NCBI GenBank assembly: GCA_045536965.1 | Contig: JAZSON010000012.1 | Coordinates: 186,001-250,000 of the forward strand | Origin: UBA5448 sp045536965 | GTDB taxonomy: Bacteria; Bacillota; Clostridia; Oscillospirales; SIG627 | Length of the DNA: 64,000 bases | Reading direction: 5' to 3' | In this document: piece after piece, positions 41,411-50,441 of the stretch | Layout: every line of letters starts with the position of its first letter | Position numbering within the stretch: the stretch's first letter is position 1 | Position numbers and translations under genes: made by a program | The notes under the pieces: model-generated | Seen by the model: the letters and a program-made list of their open reading frames with translations, nothing else | What the model was told of the DNA's origin: nothing | Databases searched by the model: none

Positions 41411-42570
41411 GTATTAAAACGATTGACGATACCTATGTAGCGAGCGCGTATGCCCGTTTCCCCTTGGAAATCGTACGCGGCAGCGGTTCGCTTGTATGGG
41501 ATACAAACGGAAAAGAATATATTGATATGGCCACCGGCATCGCCGTCAATACCTTTGGCGTGTCCGATCCCGTCTGGGCAGAAGCTGTCACGGCGCAGGT
41601 TAACACCCTCCAGCACACCTCCAACCTTTATTACACCGAGCCCTGTGCAAATCTTGCAAAAATGCTTTGCGAAAAAACAGGCATGAAAAAGGTCTTTTTC
41701 TCCAATTCGGGAGCCGAAGCCAACGAATGCGCCATAAAGGTCGCCCGTAAATACGCCGCCGATCACCACGGAGAAAACCGCAATAAGATCATCACCTTAA
41801 TCAACAGTTTCCACGGCAGAACCATCACCACCTTGGCCGCCACCGGTCAAGACACCTTCCATGGAGAGTTTCTTCCGTTGACCCCCGGCTTCCTTTACAC
41901 CCCTGCAAACGACATCGCCGCCATCACTGCGCTGATGGAAAGAGATGACGTGGCCGCCGTCATGATGGAACCCGTACAGGGCGAAGGCGGTGTCAATCCC
42001 TTGGATGCGGCATTTGTGAAAGCGGTTGCCGAACTCGCAGAAAAGCGTGATATTCTGATCATTACCGACGAAGTGCAATGCGGCAACGGCCGTTCCGGTT
42101 ACCTATATGGTTATATGCACTACGGCATCACCCCCGACATCGTCTCAACCGCCAAAGGCCTGGCGGGCGGTCTGCCCCTCGGAGCAACCTTAATGGGCGA
42201 AAAAGTTAAAGATGTATTGACGCCCGGATCGCACGGCTCCACCTTCGGCGGAAATCCCGTTTGCTGCGCAGGCGCTTTAAGCATTCTTTCCCGCTTGGAT
42301 GAAAACACCTTGGCAGGCGTTCGCGCACGCGCCGAATACATTCGCAACGAATTGAACGGCGCTTCCGGCATTCGTTCCATCACCGGTCTGGGTTTGATGC
42401 TCGGTGTTGAAACCGAAAAGGATGCAGGAGAAATCATTCGCGCTTGTATGGATAACGGTGTTTTATACATCAAAGCAAAAACCAAAGTGCGTATGCTGCC
42501 TGCCCTCAACATCCCCGAAGATCAACTGAAAAAAGCCATCGCCGTACTCAAAGCAGCTTGCGCGATGTAA
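41407..42570 (+). CDS. argD: Acetylornithine aminotransferase
   Basis: PLP enzyme forming N-acetylornithine from the semialdehyde. 387 residues, class III aminotransferase. Seen: FFSNSGAEANECAIKVARKY, NSFHGRT, IITDEVQCGNGRSG and STAKGLAGGLPLGA with the PLP lysine, then GSHGSTFGGNP. ATGA overlap with argB. Confidence 0.96.
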   Translation: MSIKTIDDTYVASAYARFPLEIVRGSGSLVWDTNGKEYIDMATGIAVNTFGVSDPVWAEAVTAQVNTLQHTSNLYYTEPCANLAKMLCEKTGMKKVFFSNSGAEANECAIKVARKYAADHHGENRNKIITLINSFHGRTITTLAATGQDTFHGEFLPLTPGFLYTPANDIAAITALMERDDVAAVMMEPVQGEGGVNPLDAAFVKAVAELAEKRDILIITDEVQCGNGRSGYLYGYMHYGITPDIVSTAKGLAGGLPLGATLMGEKVKDVLTPGSHGSTFGGNPVCCAGALSILSRLDENTLAGVRARAEYIRNELNGASGIRSITGLGLMLGVETEKDAGEIIRACMDNGVLYIKAKTKVRMLPALNIPEDQLKKAIAVLKAACAM

Positions 42571-42583
42571 CGGAGAACACACC

Positions 42584-43567
42584 ATGAACCTGAAAAAAAG
42601 ACACTTTTTAAAGCTTCTCGACTTTACCCCCGAAGAAATCGGCGGTTTGATCGATTTGGCCGCAAAACTCAAAGAACAAAAAAAGAAGGGCATTTCTCAC
42701 GCCCTCTGCGCAGGAAAAAATATTGCCCTCATTTTTGAAAAAACCAGTACCCGTACGCGTTGCAGCTTTGAAGTGGCGGCGCACGATTTGGGTATGCACG
42801 TGACCTATTTGGATCCTTCGGGTTCACAAATCGGAAAAAAAGAAAGCATTGCGGATACCGCGAGAGTGCTTGGCAGAATTTACGATGGCATTGAATACCG
42901 CGGGTTTGAACAAGAAATTGTTGAAACACTTGCAAAACACGCCGGTGTGCCTGTGTGGAACGGTTTAACCAATGAATTCCATCCTACCCAAATTTTAGCC
43001 GACTTTCTCGCCATTCGCGAGCACCGCGGTTCTTTGAAAGGAACGAAATTGGTATATATGGGAGACGCCCGTTATAACATGGGCAACTCGTTGATGGTCG
43101 GTTGCGCCAAAATGGGCATGCATTTTGTGGCCTGCGCCCCCGAAAAATATTTCCCCGATCAAAAACTGATCGAAACCTGCCAAGAGATTGCCAAAGAAAC
43201 CGGCGCAACTCTTGATTTTGAATCTTCGGTGGATGTAGCTGTCAAAGACGCCGACTTTATTTACACCGATGTGTGGGTGTCTATGGGCGAGCCTGTTTCC
43301 GTATGGGAAGAACGCATCCGCGAACTGCTTCCGTATCAGGTAAACGCCGCCGTCATGGAAAAAGCCGGAGCAAACGCTAAATTCATGCACTGCTTACCCG
43401 CTTTCCACGACTTAAATACCCAAATCGGAAAAGAGATCGGCGAAATTTACAAATTGGATGCTTTGGAAGTCACCGATGATGTGTTTGAAAGCGATCGTTC
43501 GATCGTCTTCGACGAAGCGGAAAACCGTATGCACACCATCAAAGCCGTTATGGCGGCAACTCTGTAA
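42584..43567 (+). CDS. argF: Ornithine carbamoyltransferase
   Basis: Makes citrulline from ornithine and carbamoyl phosphate. 327 residues. Seen: FEKTSTRTRCSFE (carbamoyl-phosphate site), HPTQILADF, and FMHCLPAFHD (ornithine/catalytic Cys). Last gene of the cluster, ended by a large hairpin. Catabolic ArgF forms share these motifs, but the biosynthetic neighbours settle the role. Carbamoyl-phosphate synthase is not in the window. Confidence 0.97.
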   Translation: MNLKKRHFLKLLDFTPEEIGGLIDLAAKLKEQKKKGISHALCAGKNIALIFEKTSTRTRCSFEVAAHDLGMHVTYLDPSGSQIGKKESIADTARVLGRIYDGIEYRGFEQEIVETLAKHAGVPVWNGLTNEFHPTQILADFLAIREHRGSLKGTKLVYMGDARYNMGNSLMVGCAKMGMHFVACAPEKYFPDQKLIETCQEIAKETGATLDFESSVDVAVKDADFIYTDVWVSMGEPVSVWEERIRELLPYQVNAAVMEKAGANAKFMHCLPAFHDLNTQIGKEIGEIYKLDALEVTDDVFESDRSIVFDEAENRMHTIKAVMAATL

Positions 43568-43591
43568 AAAACAGTCGGTTACCGCATTTAT

Positions 43592-43643
43592 AGAACAAAG
43601 CAATGCCCCTTGGAACATAGCAGTCCAAGGGGCATTTTGTTCT
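43592..43643. terminator. Bidirectional terminator between argF and an AraC gene
   Basis: AATGCCCCTTGGA / TCCAAGGGGCATT (13 bp) with outer AGAACAAA / TTTGTTCT pairing; sits between converging genes. Confidence 0.9.
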
Positions 43644-43693
43644 ATATCGGTGGGTATAAAACCAAAAAGCATCCTGCGTACGGAAAAACGACT

Positions 43694-44485
43694 TCAATAC
43701 CGACCATACATACTTTTTCTGTATTCATTGGGTGCTTGTCCCGTTTCCTCGCGAAAGACTTTCCCAAAATAACTGGGGTTTTCAAACCCACAGCTTTGCC
43801 CGATCTCCTCGATGCAAACGGTGGTCAGCCGCAAAAGCTGCTTGGCCTTTTCGATGCGGATCCTCCGCAGATGCTCCATCACCGTAGAGCCGCAGGTTTC
43901 TTTATAATGGTGGCAAAGAGAAAATCGGCTCATGTGCACCGCTTCGGCAATTTGGTTCAGCGAAAGAGGCTCTGAATAATGAGTCTCCAGATATTGCCGC
44001 ACCTGCGCATTGATGGGAGAAGAGGGGGAAAAACAGCTATGAAGCCACTCCGTCAGCCAGGCATAACCTGCGGCAGAGCGGGAAAGAACAGTGCTGTTCC
44101 CCGAACAAAATTTTTCCAACGTTTCCACCGTGTTGGGAAAAAACGGATCGGCAGTAAAGCGAAAGCTTTGACCGATTTGATAATAATCCAGTACACCCTC
44201 CGCCCCCACAAAAGTCACCCAGCAGGTGCGAAAAACATTGCTCGTCGGACGATAGGCATGGGGTTCTCCCGCGCGGCAAAAAAATCCCTCTCCCGCACGT
44301 AACAAAAAAATATCGCCCCCAACAGTCACCTCTCCTTCTCCTTGCACAACTGTTAATACATGATGGTAGATGCACCCCTCAGGGCGGTTGATTGCAGATT
44401 GATAGACGCTTTCTCCGACCGTTGTCACCACCATCGGTAATGAGGATGGTGAGCAAAGATATTTTTCACAAATTTCCGCGAACAT
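43694..44485 (-). CDS. AraC-family regulator (cupin sensor)
   Basis: A 263-residue regulator. The N-terminal cupin-like ligand domain (YHHVLTVVQGEGEVTVGG, AGEGFFCRAGEPHAY) is followed by the two-helix-turn-helix domain at about 165-260 (SLNQIAEAVHMSRFSLCHHY, IEEIGQSCGFENPSYFGKVF). The ATG at 44485 follows AAGGAT; a TTG eight codons upstream is less likely. Transcribed away from the Gfo/Idh gene, which it probably controls, likely in response to a sugar or sugar acid. Confidence 0.9.
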   Translation of the reverse strand: MFAEICEKYLCSPSSLPMVVTTVGESVYQSAINRPEGCIYHHVLTVVQGEGEVTVGGDIFLLRAGEGFFCRAGEPHAYRPTSNVFRTCWVTFVGAEGVLDYYQIGQSFRFTADPFFPNTVETLEKFCSGNSTVLSRSAAGYAWLTEWLHSCFSPSSPINAQVRQYLETHYSEPLSLNQIAEAVHMSRFSLCHHYKETCGSTVMEHLRRIRIEKAKQLLRLTTVCIEEIGQSCGFENPSYFGKVFREETGQAPNEYRKSMYGRY

Positions 44486-44527
44486 AGCAATATCCTTATA
44501 GCACAGCAATTATTTTTCATTGAATTT

Positions 44528-44556
44528 TTGCATTTTCTGCAATATAATTATATCAT
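44528..44556 (+). promoter_or_regulatory. Promoter of the oxidoreductase/isomerase pair
   Basis: TTGCAT (44528-44533) and TATCAT (44551-44556), 17-base spacer, 44 bases before the start and inside the divergent AraC intergenic region. Confidence 0.6.
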
Positions 44557-44600
44557 AAAGCATTCACCTTGTAAACACTATTCAAAAAAGGAGAAAAACC

Positions 44601-45617
44601 ATGGAAAAATTAAGACTCGGCTTAATCGGTTGCGGCGGCAGAATGAAGACCCACATCAAAGCGCTTCTGCAGATGGAAGACATTACAGTGGTTGCCGTCG
44701 CCGATCCTATCGAAGCACGTCGTACCGCGGTGGCGGCGCAGTTTGGTTGTACCCGCCTTTACGACGGCTTTACCTCTCTGTTAGATAGCGAAAACAAGAA
44801 TACGCTGGACGCTCTATTGATTGCCATTGAGCCCACCGCCCACGGCGATTGCGAGCTGAGAGCGATAGAAATGGGCATTCCTTTTTTGGTAGAAAAGCCA
44901 ATGACGGTAGATATGCAGCTTGCTGAAAGGATCAACGCCCGCATCGAGGAAACCGGACTGATCACCGCCGTAAGCTTTCAGGACCGTTACCTCAACCTGA
45001 TGGAAATGATCAAGGAAGAATTGCCCAAGCACCCCGCAGGCGGTTTGGTCTACGGCAGTTGGGTGGGCGGTATCCCAAATGTATGGTGGTGGCAAAAGAA
45101 ATCCACCTGCGGCGGTCAACTGGTAGAACAAAACATTCATCTGTTGGACGGTCTGCGCTGGCTCTTCGGCGAGCCCCTCTCGGTCTATGCCACCGCCTCC
45201 CGCGGAATGCTCACTCCCGGTGTGGATGCTTCGGAGGAATATGACACCGACGACCATTCCACCGCCGTGTTCCGCTTCCCCAATCATGTGACCGCCACTT
45301 TGGTCAGCGGCTGTTACTGCCAAACAACCGAGCCCCTTTCCATTCGTCCCAGATGCGGACTTATGATCTCACTGCGGGATATTGTTTTGGATTACCGCTT
45401 GCGCAATAATCTGATCATCCAAACTCCCGATGAGGTGCGGGATATCGCTGCCGCGAAAAACGCGACCTTCAGGCTGGACCGCGCCTTTATGGACGCAGTA
45501 CGCAGCGGCGATCCCACCGGAATTCGCTCTCCCTACAGCGATGCAATAAAGTCTCTGCGACTGGGATTTTCCGCCAATCGATCTATGGAAACAGGCGAGG
45601 TTATCTATTTCAAATAA
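44601..45617 (+). CDS. Gfo/Idh/MocA-family NAD(P)-dependent oxidoreductase
   Basis: Predicted sugar or inositol-type dehydrogenase, 338 residues. Seen: Rossmann loop LIGCGGRMKTHI, EKPMTVD (the EKP lysine of the active site, about residue 97), GSWVGGIPNVWWWQKKSTCGG and EQNIHLLDGLRWLFG in the C-terminal domain. Substrate unknown. AAGGAG precedes the ATG. The isomerase gene follows 11 bases later, suggesting a two-step conversion of one sugar or ketose acid. Confidence 0.9.
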   Translation: MEKLRLGLIGCGGRMKTHIKALLQMEDITVVAVADPIEARRTAVAAQFGCTRLYDGFTSLLDSENKNTLDALLIAIEPTAHGDCELRAIEMGIPFLVEKPMTVDMQLAERINARIEETGLITAVSFQDRYLNLMEMIKEELPKHPAGGLVYGSWVGGIPNVWWWQKKSTCGGQLVEQNIHLLDGLRWLFGEPLSVYATASRGMLTPGVDASEEYDTDDHSTAVFRFPNHVTATLVSGCYCQTTEPLSIRPRCGLMISLRDIVLDYRLRNNLIIQTPDEVRDIAAAKNATFRLDRAFMDAVRSGDPTGIRSPYSDAIKSLRLGFSANRSMETGEVIYFK

Positions 45618-45628
45618 GGAGAAAGCAT

Positions 45629-46381
45629 ATGCGTTTAAGTGTTTGTCTTCCCATGTTTTTCAAAAACCTTCCGCTCCCCGACGCCGTCCGCAAAACCGCA
45701 GAACTGGGATACACTGCCTGCGAAGCATGGAGGGTGCCAGACGATGCGGATTTAGAAGCCACCGCCGCCGTCTGCGAAGAGTGTGGCGTGGATTTTTTGG
45801 CGATCTGCACCGATTTCTTTGATTGCACCGACGGAGACGAGAAAGCATATGTGGCAGGGGTACGCTCTGCCGCCGTCAAAGCAAAAGCGTTAGGGGCAAA
45901 AATACTCATTTCGCAAGTAGGAAAAGACACCGGTGCCCCCGCTACCGTACAGCACGCCAACGTTGTAAAATGCCTTAAAGCAGCGGTACCCGTTTTAGAG
46001 GAAACAGGGCTGACTATTGTGATCGAGCCACTGAACACCTTGCTTAACCACAAAGGGTACTATTTATGGTCCTCCCTCGAGGGGTTCGAGATCGCACGAG
46101 AGGTTGATCACCCACAAGTCAAGGTGCTTTACGACATCTACCACCAACAAGTCATGGAAGGGAATTTGATTACCAATATCACGGAAAATCTGCAGTGGAT
46201 CGGGCATCTGCATGCTGCGGGCTGCCCCGGTCGCCATGAACTGAACAACGGCGAGATCAACTACGGTGCGGTCTTTGAAGCAGTGGATTCCGCGGGCTAC
46301 CAAGGTGCCTGTGCATTGGAATACAAACCCCTCCTTCTTCCCGAAGAAAGTCTGGCGCTAACAAAAAAGCTTTACTGTTGA
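45629..46381 (+). CDS. TIM-barrel sugar isomerase/epimerase, hydroxypyruvate-isomerase-like
   Basis: Xylose-isomerase-like TIM barrel of 250 residues. IVIEPLNT, LYDIYHQQVMEGN, HAAGCPGRHELNNGEIN and ALEYKP give the metal- and substrate-binding Glu, Asp/His, His and Glu of the Hyi/tagatose-epimerase group. True hydroxypyruvate isomerase or a ketose 3-epimerase are both possible. Co-operonic with the oxidoreductase and followed by a strong terminator. Confidence 0.85.
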   Translation: MRLSVCLPMFFKNLPLPDAVRKTAELGYTACEAWRVPDDADLEATAAVCEECGVDFLAICTDFFDCTDGDEKAYVAGVRSAAVKAKALGAKILISQVGKDTGAPATVQHANVVKCLKAAVPVLEETGLTIVIEPLNTLLNHKGYYLWSSLEGFEIAREVDHPQVKVLYDIYHQQVMEGNLITNITENLQWIGHLHAAGCPGRHELNNGEINYGAVFEAVDSAGYQGACALEYKPLLLPEESLALTKKLYC

Positions 46382-46383
46382 TG

Positions 46384-46425
46384 ATAAGACGGCTCTTGTT
46401 AAAGGGCCGTCTTATTTCTTTTTTT
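46384..46425 (+). terminator. Terminator after the isomerase gene
   Basis: ATAAGACGGCTC / GGGCCGTCTTAT stem (one G-U), then TTTCTTTTTTT. Confidence 0.9.
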
Positions 46426-46431
46426 GCCCTC

Positions 46432-46460
46432 TTGCTTTTCAGGTCGGTTTCTTGTATAAT
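46432..46460 (+). promoter_or_regulatory. Promoter of the surface sugar-binding-fold protein
   Basis: TTGCTT (46432) and TATAAT (46455) with 17-base spacer, 53 bases before the start. Confidence 0.75.
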
Positions 46461-46512
46461 GTAGGCGTATACTCATGTGCAAACCAAACAAAAAACGTAT
46501 GGAGGTTTACCC

Positions 46513-48000
46513 ATGTCGAAATTTGTATCTCTTCTGCTTATTCTTTTGATGCTTTTGACTGCAAGTTCGTCCCTTCTTGTTTTCGCCGAAGGCGGTATGG
46601 ACCTGCCCTCGCTGGAAGACATTTTAAATCAGGGTGCCGCCGCTCCCTCTTTATACTACACGCCTTCTACCGAAACCGTTTTTGCTCGTAAGTTTGTCAC
46701 CGCCCCCAAAATCGACGGCAATGTTTCTACCGCCGAATGGGGCATTGCTACCCTCGTAAACGTACAGGACAAAGGCAATGTCGAAGGTGACGAGGGCAGA
46801 TTCCCCTCCACTTTTGCCAACCGTGTGAATTCAAGCTCCCGTTCGGGCGAGATCAAAGAGGGTGCTCTTTCCTTCACAGCATGGTTGAGATGGGATGCTG
46901 ACAATCTGTATGTTGCACTGATCACCGAAGATAAATCTCCTTTCAATTCTTGGATCAAAACCGAGCCCGATGCCATGTGGCGCGGTGACTCTCTGCAAAT
47001 ATCGGTCAACACCGCCGGAAACTGGGCTATGCAACGCGGTGTTGATACCGTTTCGTATGAAGTTTCGCCCACCTATAACAAGGGCGTTTTTGCCGTCGAC
47101 AACAAAGCTTCTTGCGGTTTTGAATCCTTGTGCGGTGTATACCGCAACGCAGATCCTGCCTTGACCAATGCCGTTGTGAAAAACGACGGAACAAAAACCA
47201 CCTATGAAATCGCCATCGCATGGGAAGCCTTCCACGACGAAAAGGTTGATGTGAAAACCGGTGACATCGTTGGCATGGCACTCGGTTTGGTTTCCGGTTC
47301 TGCCGAAAAAATTAACAACTACTTAACCTGGGGCGACATGCATCTCGGATTCCCCTCGGGCGGCGAAACCACCGTTACCGCCTCGCAACGCGTGGGCGAC
47401 AACAAAGTGGTTTTGAGCGACTATGATATCAACAGCACCGAAAAAGAACCTGCATTCCCGAAATACTCCGTGAAATTCTACAGCGAGATCTCGGGTGAAA
47501 AAGAGGAGCTCTTTTCCTATCTCAGTGAACCTCAGGATTATCTGCGCGAACCCGACGTTCCCGATGTTGACGGCAATTCTTTCCTGTACTGGGAAGGTAA
47601 CTACGATGCCAACTCCCGCGAACCCATCACACACGATGTTGAATTGACCGCTGTTTACAATCGTCTTTTCAAGGTCGTTTTCCGCAAAGAAAAAGACGGC
47701 AAAGTATTGCTTTCGAGAAAAGTTGCCGCAGGTACAAAGCTCGATCCTCCCACAAACCGTGTAGACAAAGGTTTTGTCAAGTGGAGTACCGATGAATATA
47801 AAAATGTACAAAAAGACCTTGACATTTACGCGATCTATGGCACGGCAAACTCCAATAATACCGACAACAATGACAACAATGACAGCGATGACAGTGACGG
47901 TTCTATGACGTTGATTATCATAATTGCCATAGCGGCCGTTGTGGTGATCGGCGGTGGCGTAACAGCCGTTTTGATGATCAAAAAGAAAAAAAGCGCCTAA
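46513..48000 (+). CDS. Surface protein with CBM9/DOMON-like domain, repeat domain and C-terminal membrane anchor
   Basis: Secreted, membrane-anchored protein of 495 residues. Signal peptide 1-25 (ends VFAEGG). A CBM9/DOMON-like beta-sandwich at about 55-285 is marked by KIDGNVSTAEWG, FTAWLRWDADNLYVALITEDKSP and MWRGDSLQISVNT. Then come one or two Listeria-Bacteroides-type (InlB B-like) repeats (VDGNSFLYWEGNY, TELTAVYN-type endings), an Asn/Asp-rich linker, a transmembrane helix near 470-488 and a KKKKSA tail. CBM9-type domains bind ends of polysaccharides, so glycan capture at the cell surface is inferred. The ATG is 7 bases after GGAGG. Confidence 0.8.
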   Translation: MSKFVSLLLILLMLLTASSSLLVFAEGGMDLPSLEDILNQGAAAPSLYYTPSTETVFARKFVTAPKIDGNVSTAEWGIATLVNVQDKGNVEGDEGRFPSTFANRVNSSSRSGEIKEGALSFTAWLRWDADNLYVALITEDKSPFNSWIKTEPDAMWRGDSLQISVNTAGNWAMQRGVDTVSYEVSPTYNKGVFAVDNKASCGFESLCGVYRNADPALTNAVVKNDGTKTTYEIAIAWEAFHDEKVDVKTGDIVGMALGLVSGSAEKINNYLTWGDMHLGFPSGGETTVTASQRVGDNKVVLSDYDINSTEKEPAFPKYSVKFYSEISGEKEELFSYLSEPQDYLREPDVPDVDGNSFLYWEGNYDANSREPITHDVELTAVYNRLFKVVFRKEKDGKVLLSRKVAAGTKLDPPTNRVDKGFVKWSTDEYKNVQKDLDIYAIYGTANSNNTDNNDNNDSDDSDGSMTLIIIIAIAAVVVIGGGVTAVLMIKKKKSA

Positions 48001-48022
48001 TTTTTAATTAAAATATTTATAC

Positions 48023-48063
48023 AAACAAGAAGCGCAAACCGCAGAGGTTTGCGCTTCTTGTTT
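48023..48063. terminator. Bidirectional terminator between surface protein and fucosidase genes
   Basis: Perfect 18-bp stem AAACAAGAAGCGCAAACC with its complement and a 5-base loop, between converging genes. Confidence 0.93.
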
Positions 48064-48067
48064 ATGC

Positions 48068-49360
48068 TTATTTTAAGAAAAGTTCAACAACGGGAATCAG
48101 CGTATCGGGCTTGACGACGGGAAGAATAATATCCAGAACACCTTCGTCTACTCTGTTTGCAGCCATTCTCAGTTCGCTGTTATCATGCAAAAACTGGGCA
48201 TATGCTACGCGACCGAGCAATCCTTTAAGATGCAAAACCTGGAACGGATATTGGAAAAGGTGAACGTAGAGACGTTTGCCATCTTCGCTTTGGGTCAGTT
48301 TGCAACCATCGGGGCAAATAAGATCAGGCTCTGCCATGGTACAGCCGTAAATGGATTTTCCGTTATACTTCATCCATTGACCGTATGCCTGTAAAGCTTT
48401 TTCGGCGCGGGCATCAAAATAACCGCGGGCTGTCGGGCCGACGTTCATAATCATGTTACCGCCAAGTGCAACGGTGGAAATGAGCATTTGCAAAAGCATT
48501 TCGGGGGATTTCCAAGTATATTCATCGCGGTAATAACCCCAAGCGCCCGAAAGGGTATGGCAGGCTTCCCAAGGCACGAGTTCACCCGTTTCGGGATGCT
48601 TAACCCACGAGGTAGGCTGTTCCTGCTCGGGTGTCCAGATGTCCTGATCGAGGTCGGCACGATTGTTGATGATGATATGGGGCTGCAAAGAACGCACCAT
48701 ATCGATCAGCCGTTCCGATTGCCAATCCTCTTTTCCCTTGCCAACCAACCAAGGCTTTTCTTTGTCGGTGTAATTAGGACCTGTATATGAAAAATCAAAC
48801 CAAAGAATGTCGATCTTTCCATAATTGGTCATAAGTTCCCGCACTTGATTATACATATAATCGGCGTATTTTCTTACGTCTCTTTTCTTTGTCTGCTCTT
48901 CGGAATCGGGATCGTCTCTGCGGGGATGTCGGGTGTCATAGGGAAATTCAGGATGATGCCAATCCAAAAGAGAATAGTAAAAGCCCACTTTCAACCCTTC
49001 GGCGCGAAATGCTTCTACAAATTCTTTAACAAGATCTCGCCCCGCGGGGGTGTTGGTGCATTTATAATCTGTGTAAGCAGAATCGAACATGCAAAACCCT
49101 TCGTGGTGTTTGGTGGTCAAAACGGCATACTTCATGCCTGCCGCCTTCGCTTGCTTTGCCCAATCGGCAGGATCGTACATATCAGGATCAAAATAGTTGA
49201 GCCAACGATCATAGGTTGCTTCGGACAGCGTTTCGTATTTTTTCACCCATTCATGACGCGCGCCCAAAGAATACAGTCCGAAATGAACAAACAAACCGAA
49301 ACGGTCGTGGGTAAACCACGCAGTATCGCCGGGGGTCTTTTTCACTTGATAGCTTGACAT
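48068..49360 (-). CDS. GH29-type alpha-L-fucosidase, cytosolic
   Basis: Retaining alpha-L-fucosidase, 430 residues, no signal peptide. Seen: FGLFVHFGLYSLGARHEWV, LTTKHHEGFCMFDS, WHHPEFP and the nucleophile Asp189 in ILWFDFSY, all GH29 markers; a C-terminal beta domain begins near 345. Acts on fucosylated oligosaccharides taken into the cell, such as mucin or milk glycan fragments. AAAGG precedes the ATG. Divergent from an AraC regulator that probably controls it. Confidence 0.93.
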   Translation of the reverse strand: MSSYQVKKTPGDTAWFTHDRFGLFVHFGLYSLGARHEWVKKYETLSEATYDRWLNYFDPDMYDPADWAKQAKAAGMKYAVLTTKHHEGFCMFDSAYTDYKCTNTPAGRDLVKEFVEAFRAEGLKVGFYYSLLDWHHPEFPYDTRHPRRDDPDSEEQTKKRDVRKYADYMYNQVRELMTNYGKIDILWFDFSYTGPNYTDKEKPWLVGKGKEDWQSERLIDMVRSLQPHIIINNRADLDQDIWTPEQEQPTSWVKHPETGELVPWEACHTLSGAWGYYRDEYTWKSPEMLLQMLISTVALGGNMIMNVGPTARGYFDARAEKALQAYGQWMKYNGKSIYGCTMAEPDLICPDGCKLTQSEDGKRLYVHLFQYPFQVLHLKGLLGRVAYAQFLHDNSELRMAANRVDEGVLDIILPVVKPDTLIPVVELFLK

Positions 49361-49378
49361 AAAAAACCAACCTTTCTG

Positions 49379-49407
49379 TTGTAATATTGTGAAAATTCTG
49401 TTATACT
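49379..49407 (+). promoter_or_regulatory. Promoter of the fucosidase-linked AraC gene
   Basis: TTGTAA (49379) and TATACT (49402), 17-base spacer, 85 bases before the start and in the fucosidase/regulator intergenic region. Confidence 0.6.
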
Positions 49408-49491
49408 CTATATGGATTTGTAATTTTAGAATACATTGATTTTCCCTTGATTACAATGGATTTACAAAGATTCAAATATGGAGTTTTTCGT

Positions 49492-50322
49492 ATGGAGCAT
49501 AAAATTCTGTTCAATCGGGAGCTTTTGACCCTGTCCAATGAATTGGCTTTTTCTTTTTCCGACGGCGCTTATGCCACCGTCACCCCAAAAACGTGGAAGG
49601 TTTCCGAAATCAGCTCTCCGTTTTCCCGCCTTTACTATATTTTATCCCCGGGCGGATATCTGACTGTCAATGGGAAAACCATCCCTCTTTTAGCGGGGCG
49701 GTTATATCTGATCCCAAACGGAATGACCTTCGGGTTCGGTTGCACCGTGCCTTTTGACAAATTTTTCTTCCACTTCCACCTGCTCCTTCCCGACGGATAC
49801 GATGTTTTTTTATCTTGCAAGGAAGTGCTTTCCATGGAGATCTCCGAAAGTGAAGTCGCAGAGATTCGTCGGGCATTTTTCTCAAAAGCCGAATTATCCG
49901 ATGCCCTCCATATCAAAGAATCGGTATTTCGGCACATCACACAACTGATCTCCCGCTCGTCTTTCGGTTTAAGCCACGTTTCGTTGTATTCGGCTCCCGT
50001 GCGGGATACCCTTTCCTACATTCAGCAAAATCTTTCGGTGCAACTCAACGTCGGTATGTTGGCGCGCCGTCTGTTTCTTTCGGAATCCACCCTATCAAAG
50101 CTCTTCAAAAAAGAACTCGGAAAAACCGTCGGTGCCTATGTTGACGATCTTGTTTTCGACCGTGCGCGCAGTCTTTTGGTCGGCACGCAGGAAAGCATCG
50201 CCGCCATCAGCGAAACACTTGGTTTTTGTGACCAATTTTATTTTTCGCGCCGTTTCCGTCAGCGTTATCACCTTGCTCCGCGGGAATACCGCAACCGCGA
50301 ATCGGCTTTATACGGCGTGTAG
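49492..50322 (+). CDS. AraC-family regulator beside the fucosidase
   Basis: A 276-residue regulator. The N-terminal cupin sensor (about 45-105, with SPGGYLTVNGKTIPLLAGRLYLIP) is followed by a C-terminal DNA-binding domain (NVGMLARRLFLSESTLSKLF, ISETLGFCDQFYFSRRFR, then PREYR). Divergent to the GH29 gene with about 130 bases between starts, so likely a local activator sensing a fucose-type signal. The ATG at 49492 is 8 bases after GGAG; longer in-frame starts lack a ribosome site. Confidence 0.9.
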   Translation: MEHKILFNRELLTLSNELAFSFSDGAYATVTPKTWKVSEISSPFSRLYYILSPGGYLTVNGKTIPLLAGRLYLIPNGMTFGFGCTVPFDKFFFHFHLLLPDGYDVFLSCKEVLSMEISESEVAEIRRAFFSKAELSDALHIKESVFRHITQLISRSSFGLSHVSLYSAPVRDTLSYIQQNLSVQLNVGMLARRLFLSESTLSKLFKKELGKTVGAYVDDLVFDRARSLLVGTQESIAAISETLGFCDQFYFSRRFRQRYHLAPREYRNRESALYGV

Positions 50323-50364
50323 TCTTTCGGACAATTTATTTGTTTAAAAAGTGCGCTTTCCCCG

Positions 50365-50394
50365 TTGACTTTATCCGCTGTCTTCCCCTATAAT
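50365..50394 (+). promoter_or_regulatory. Promoter of the SLH-type surface protein
   Basis: TTGACT (50365) and TATAAT (50389), 18-base spacer, 48 bases before the start. Confidence 0.75.
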
Positions 50395-50441
50395 AGTAAA
50401 AGGTTACTACGATGTTATTTTTATGCAAAAAGGAGTCTATC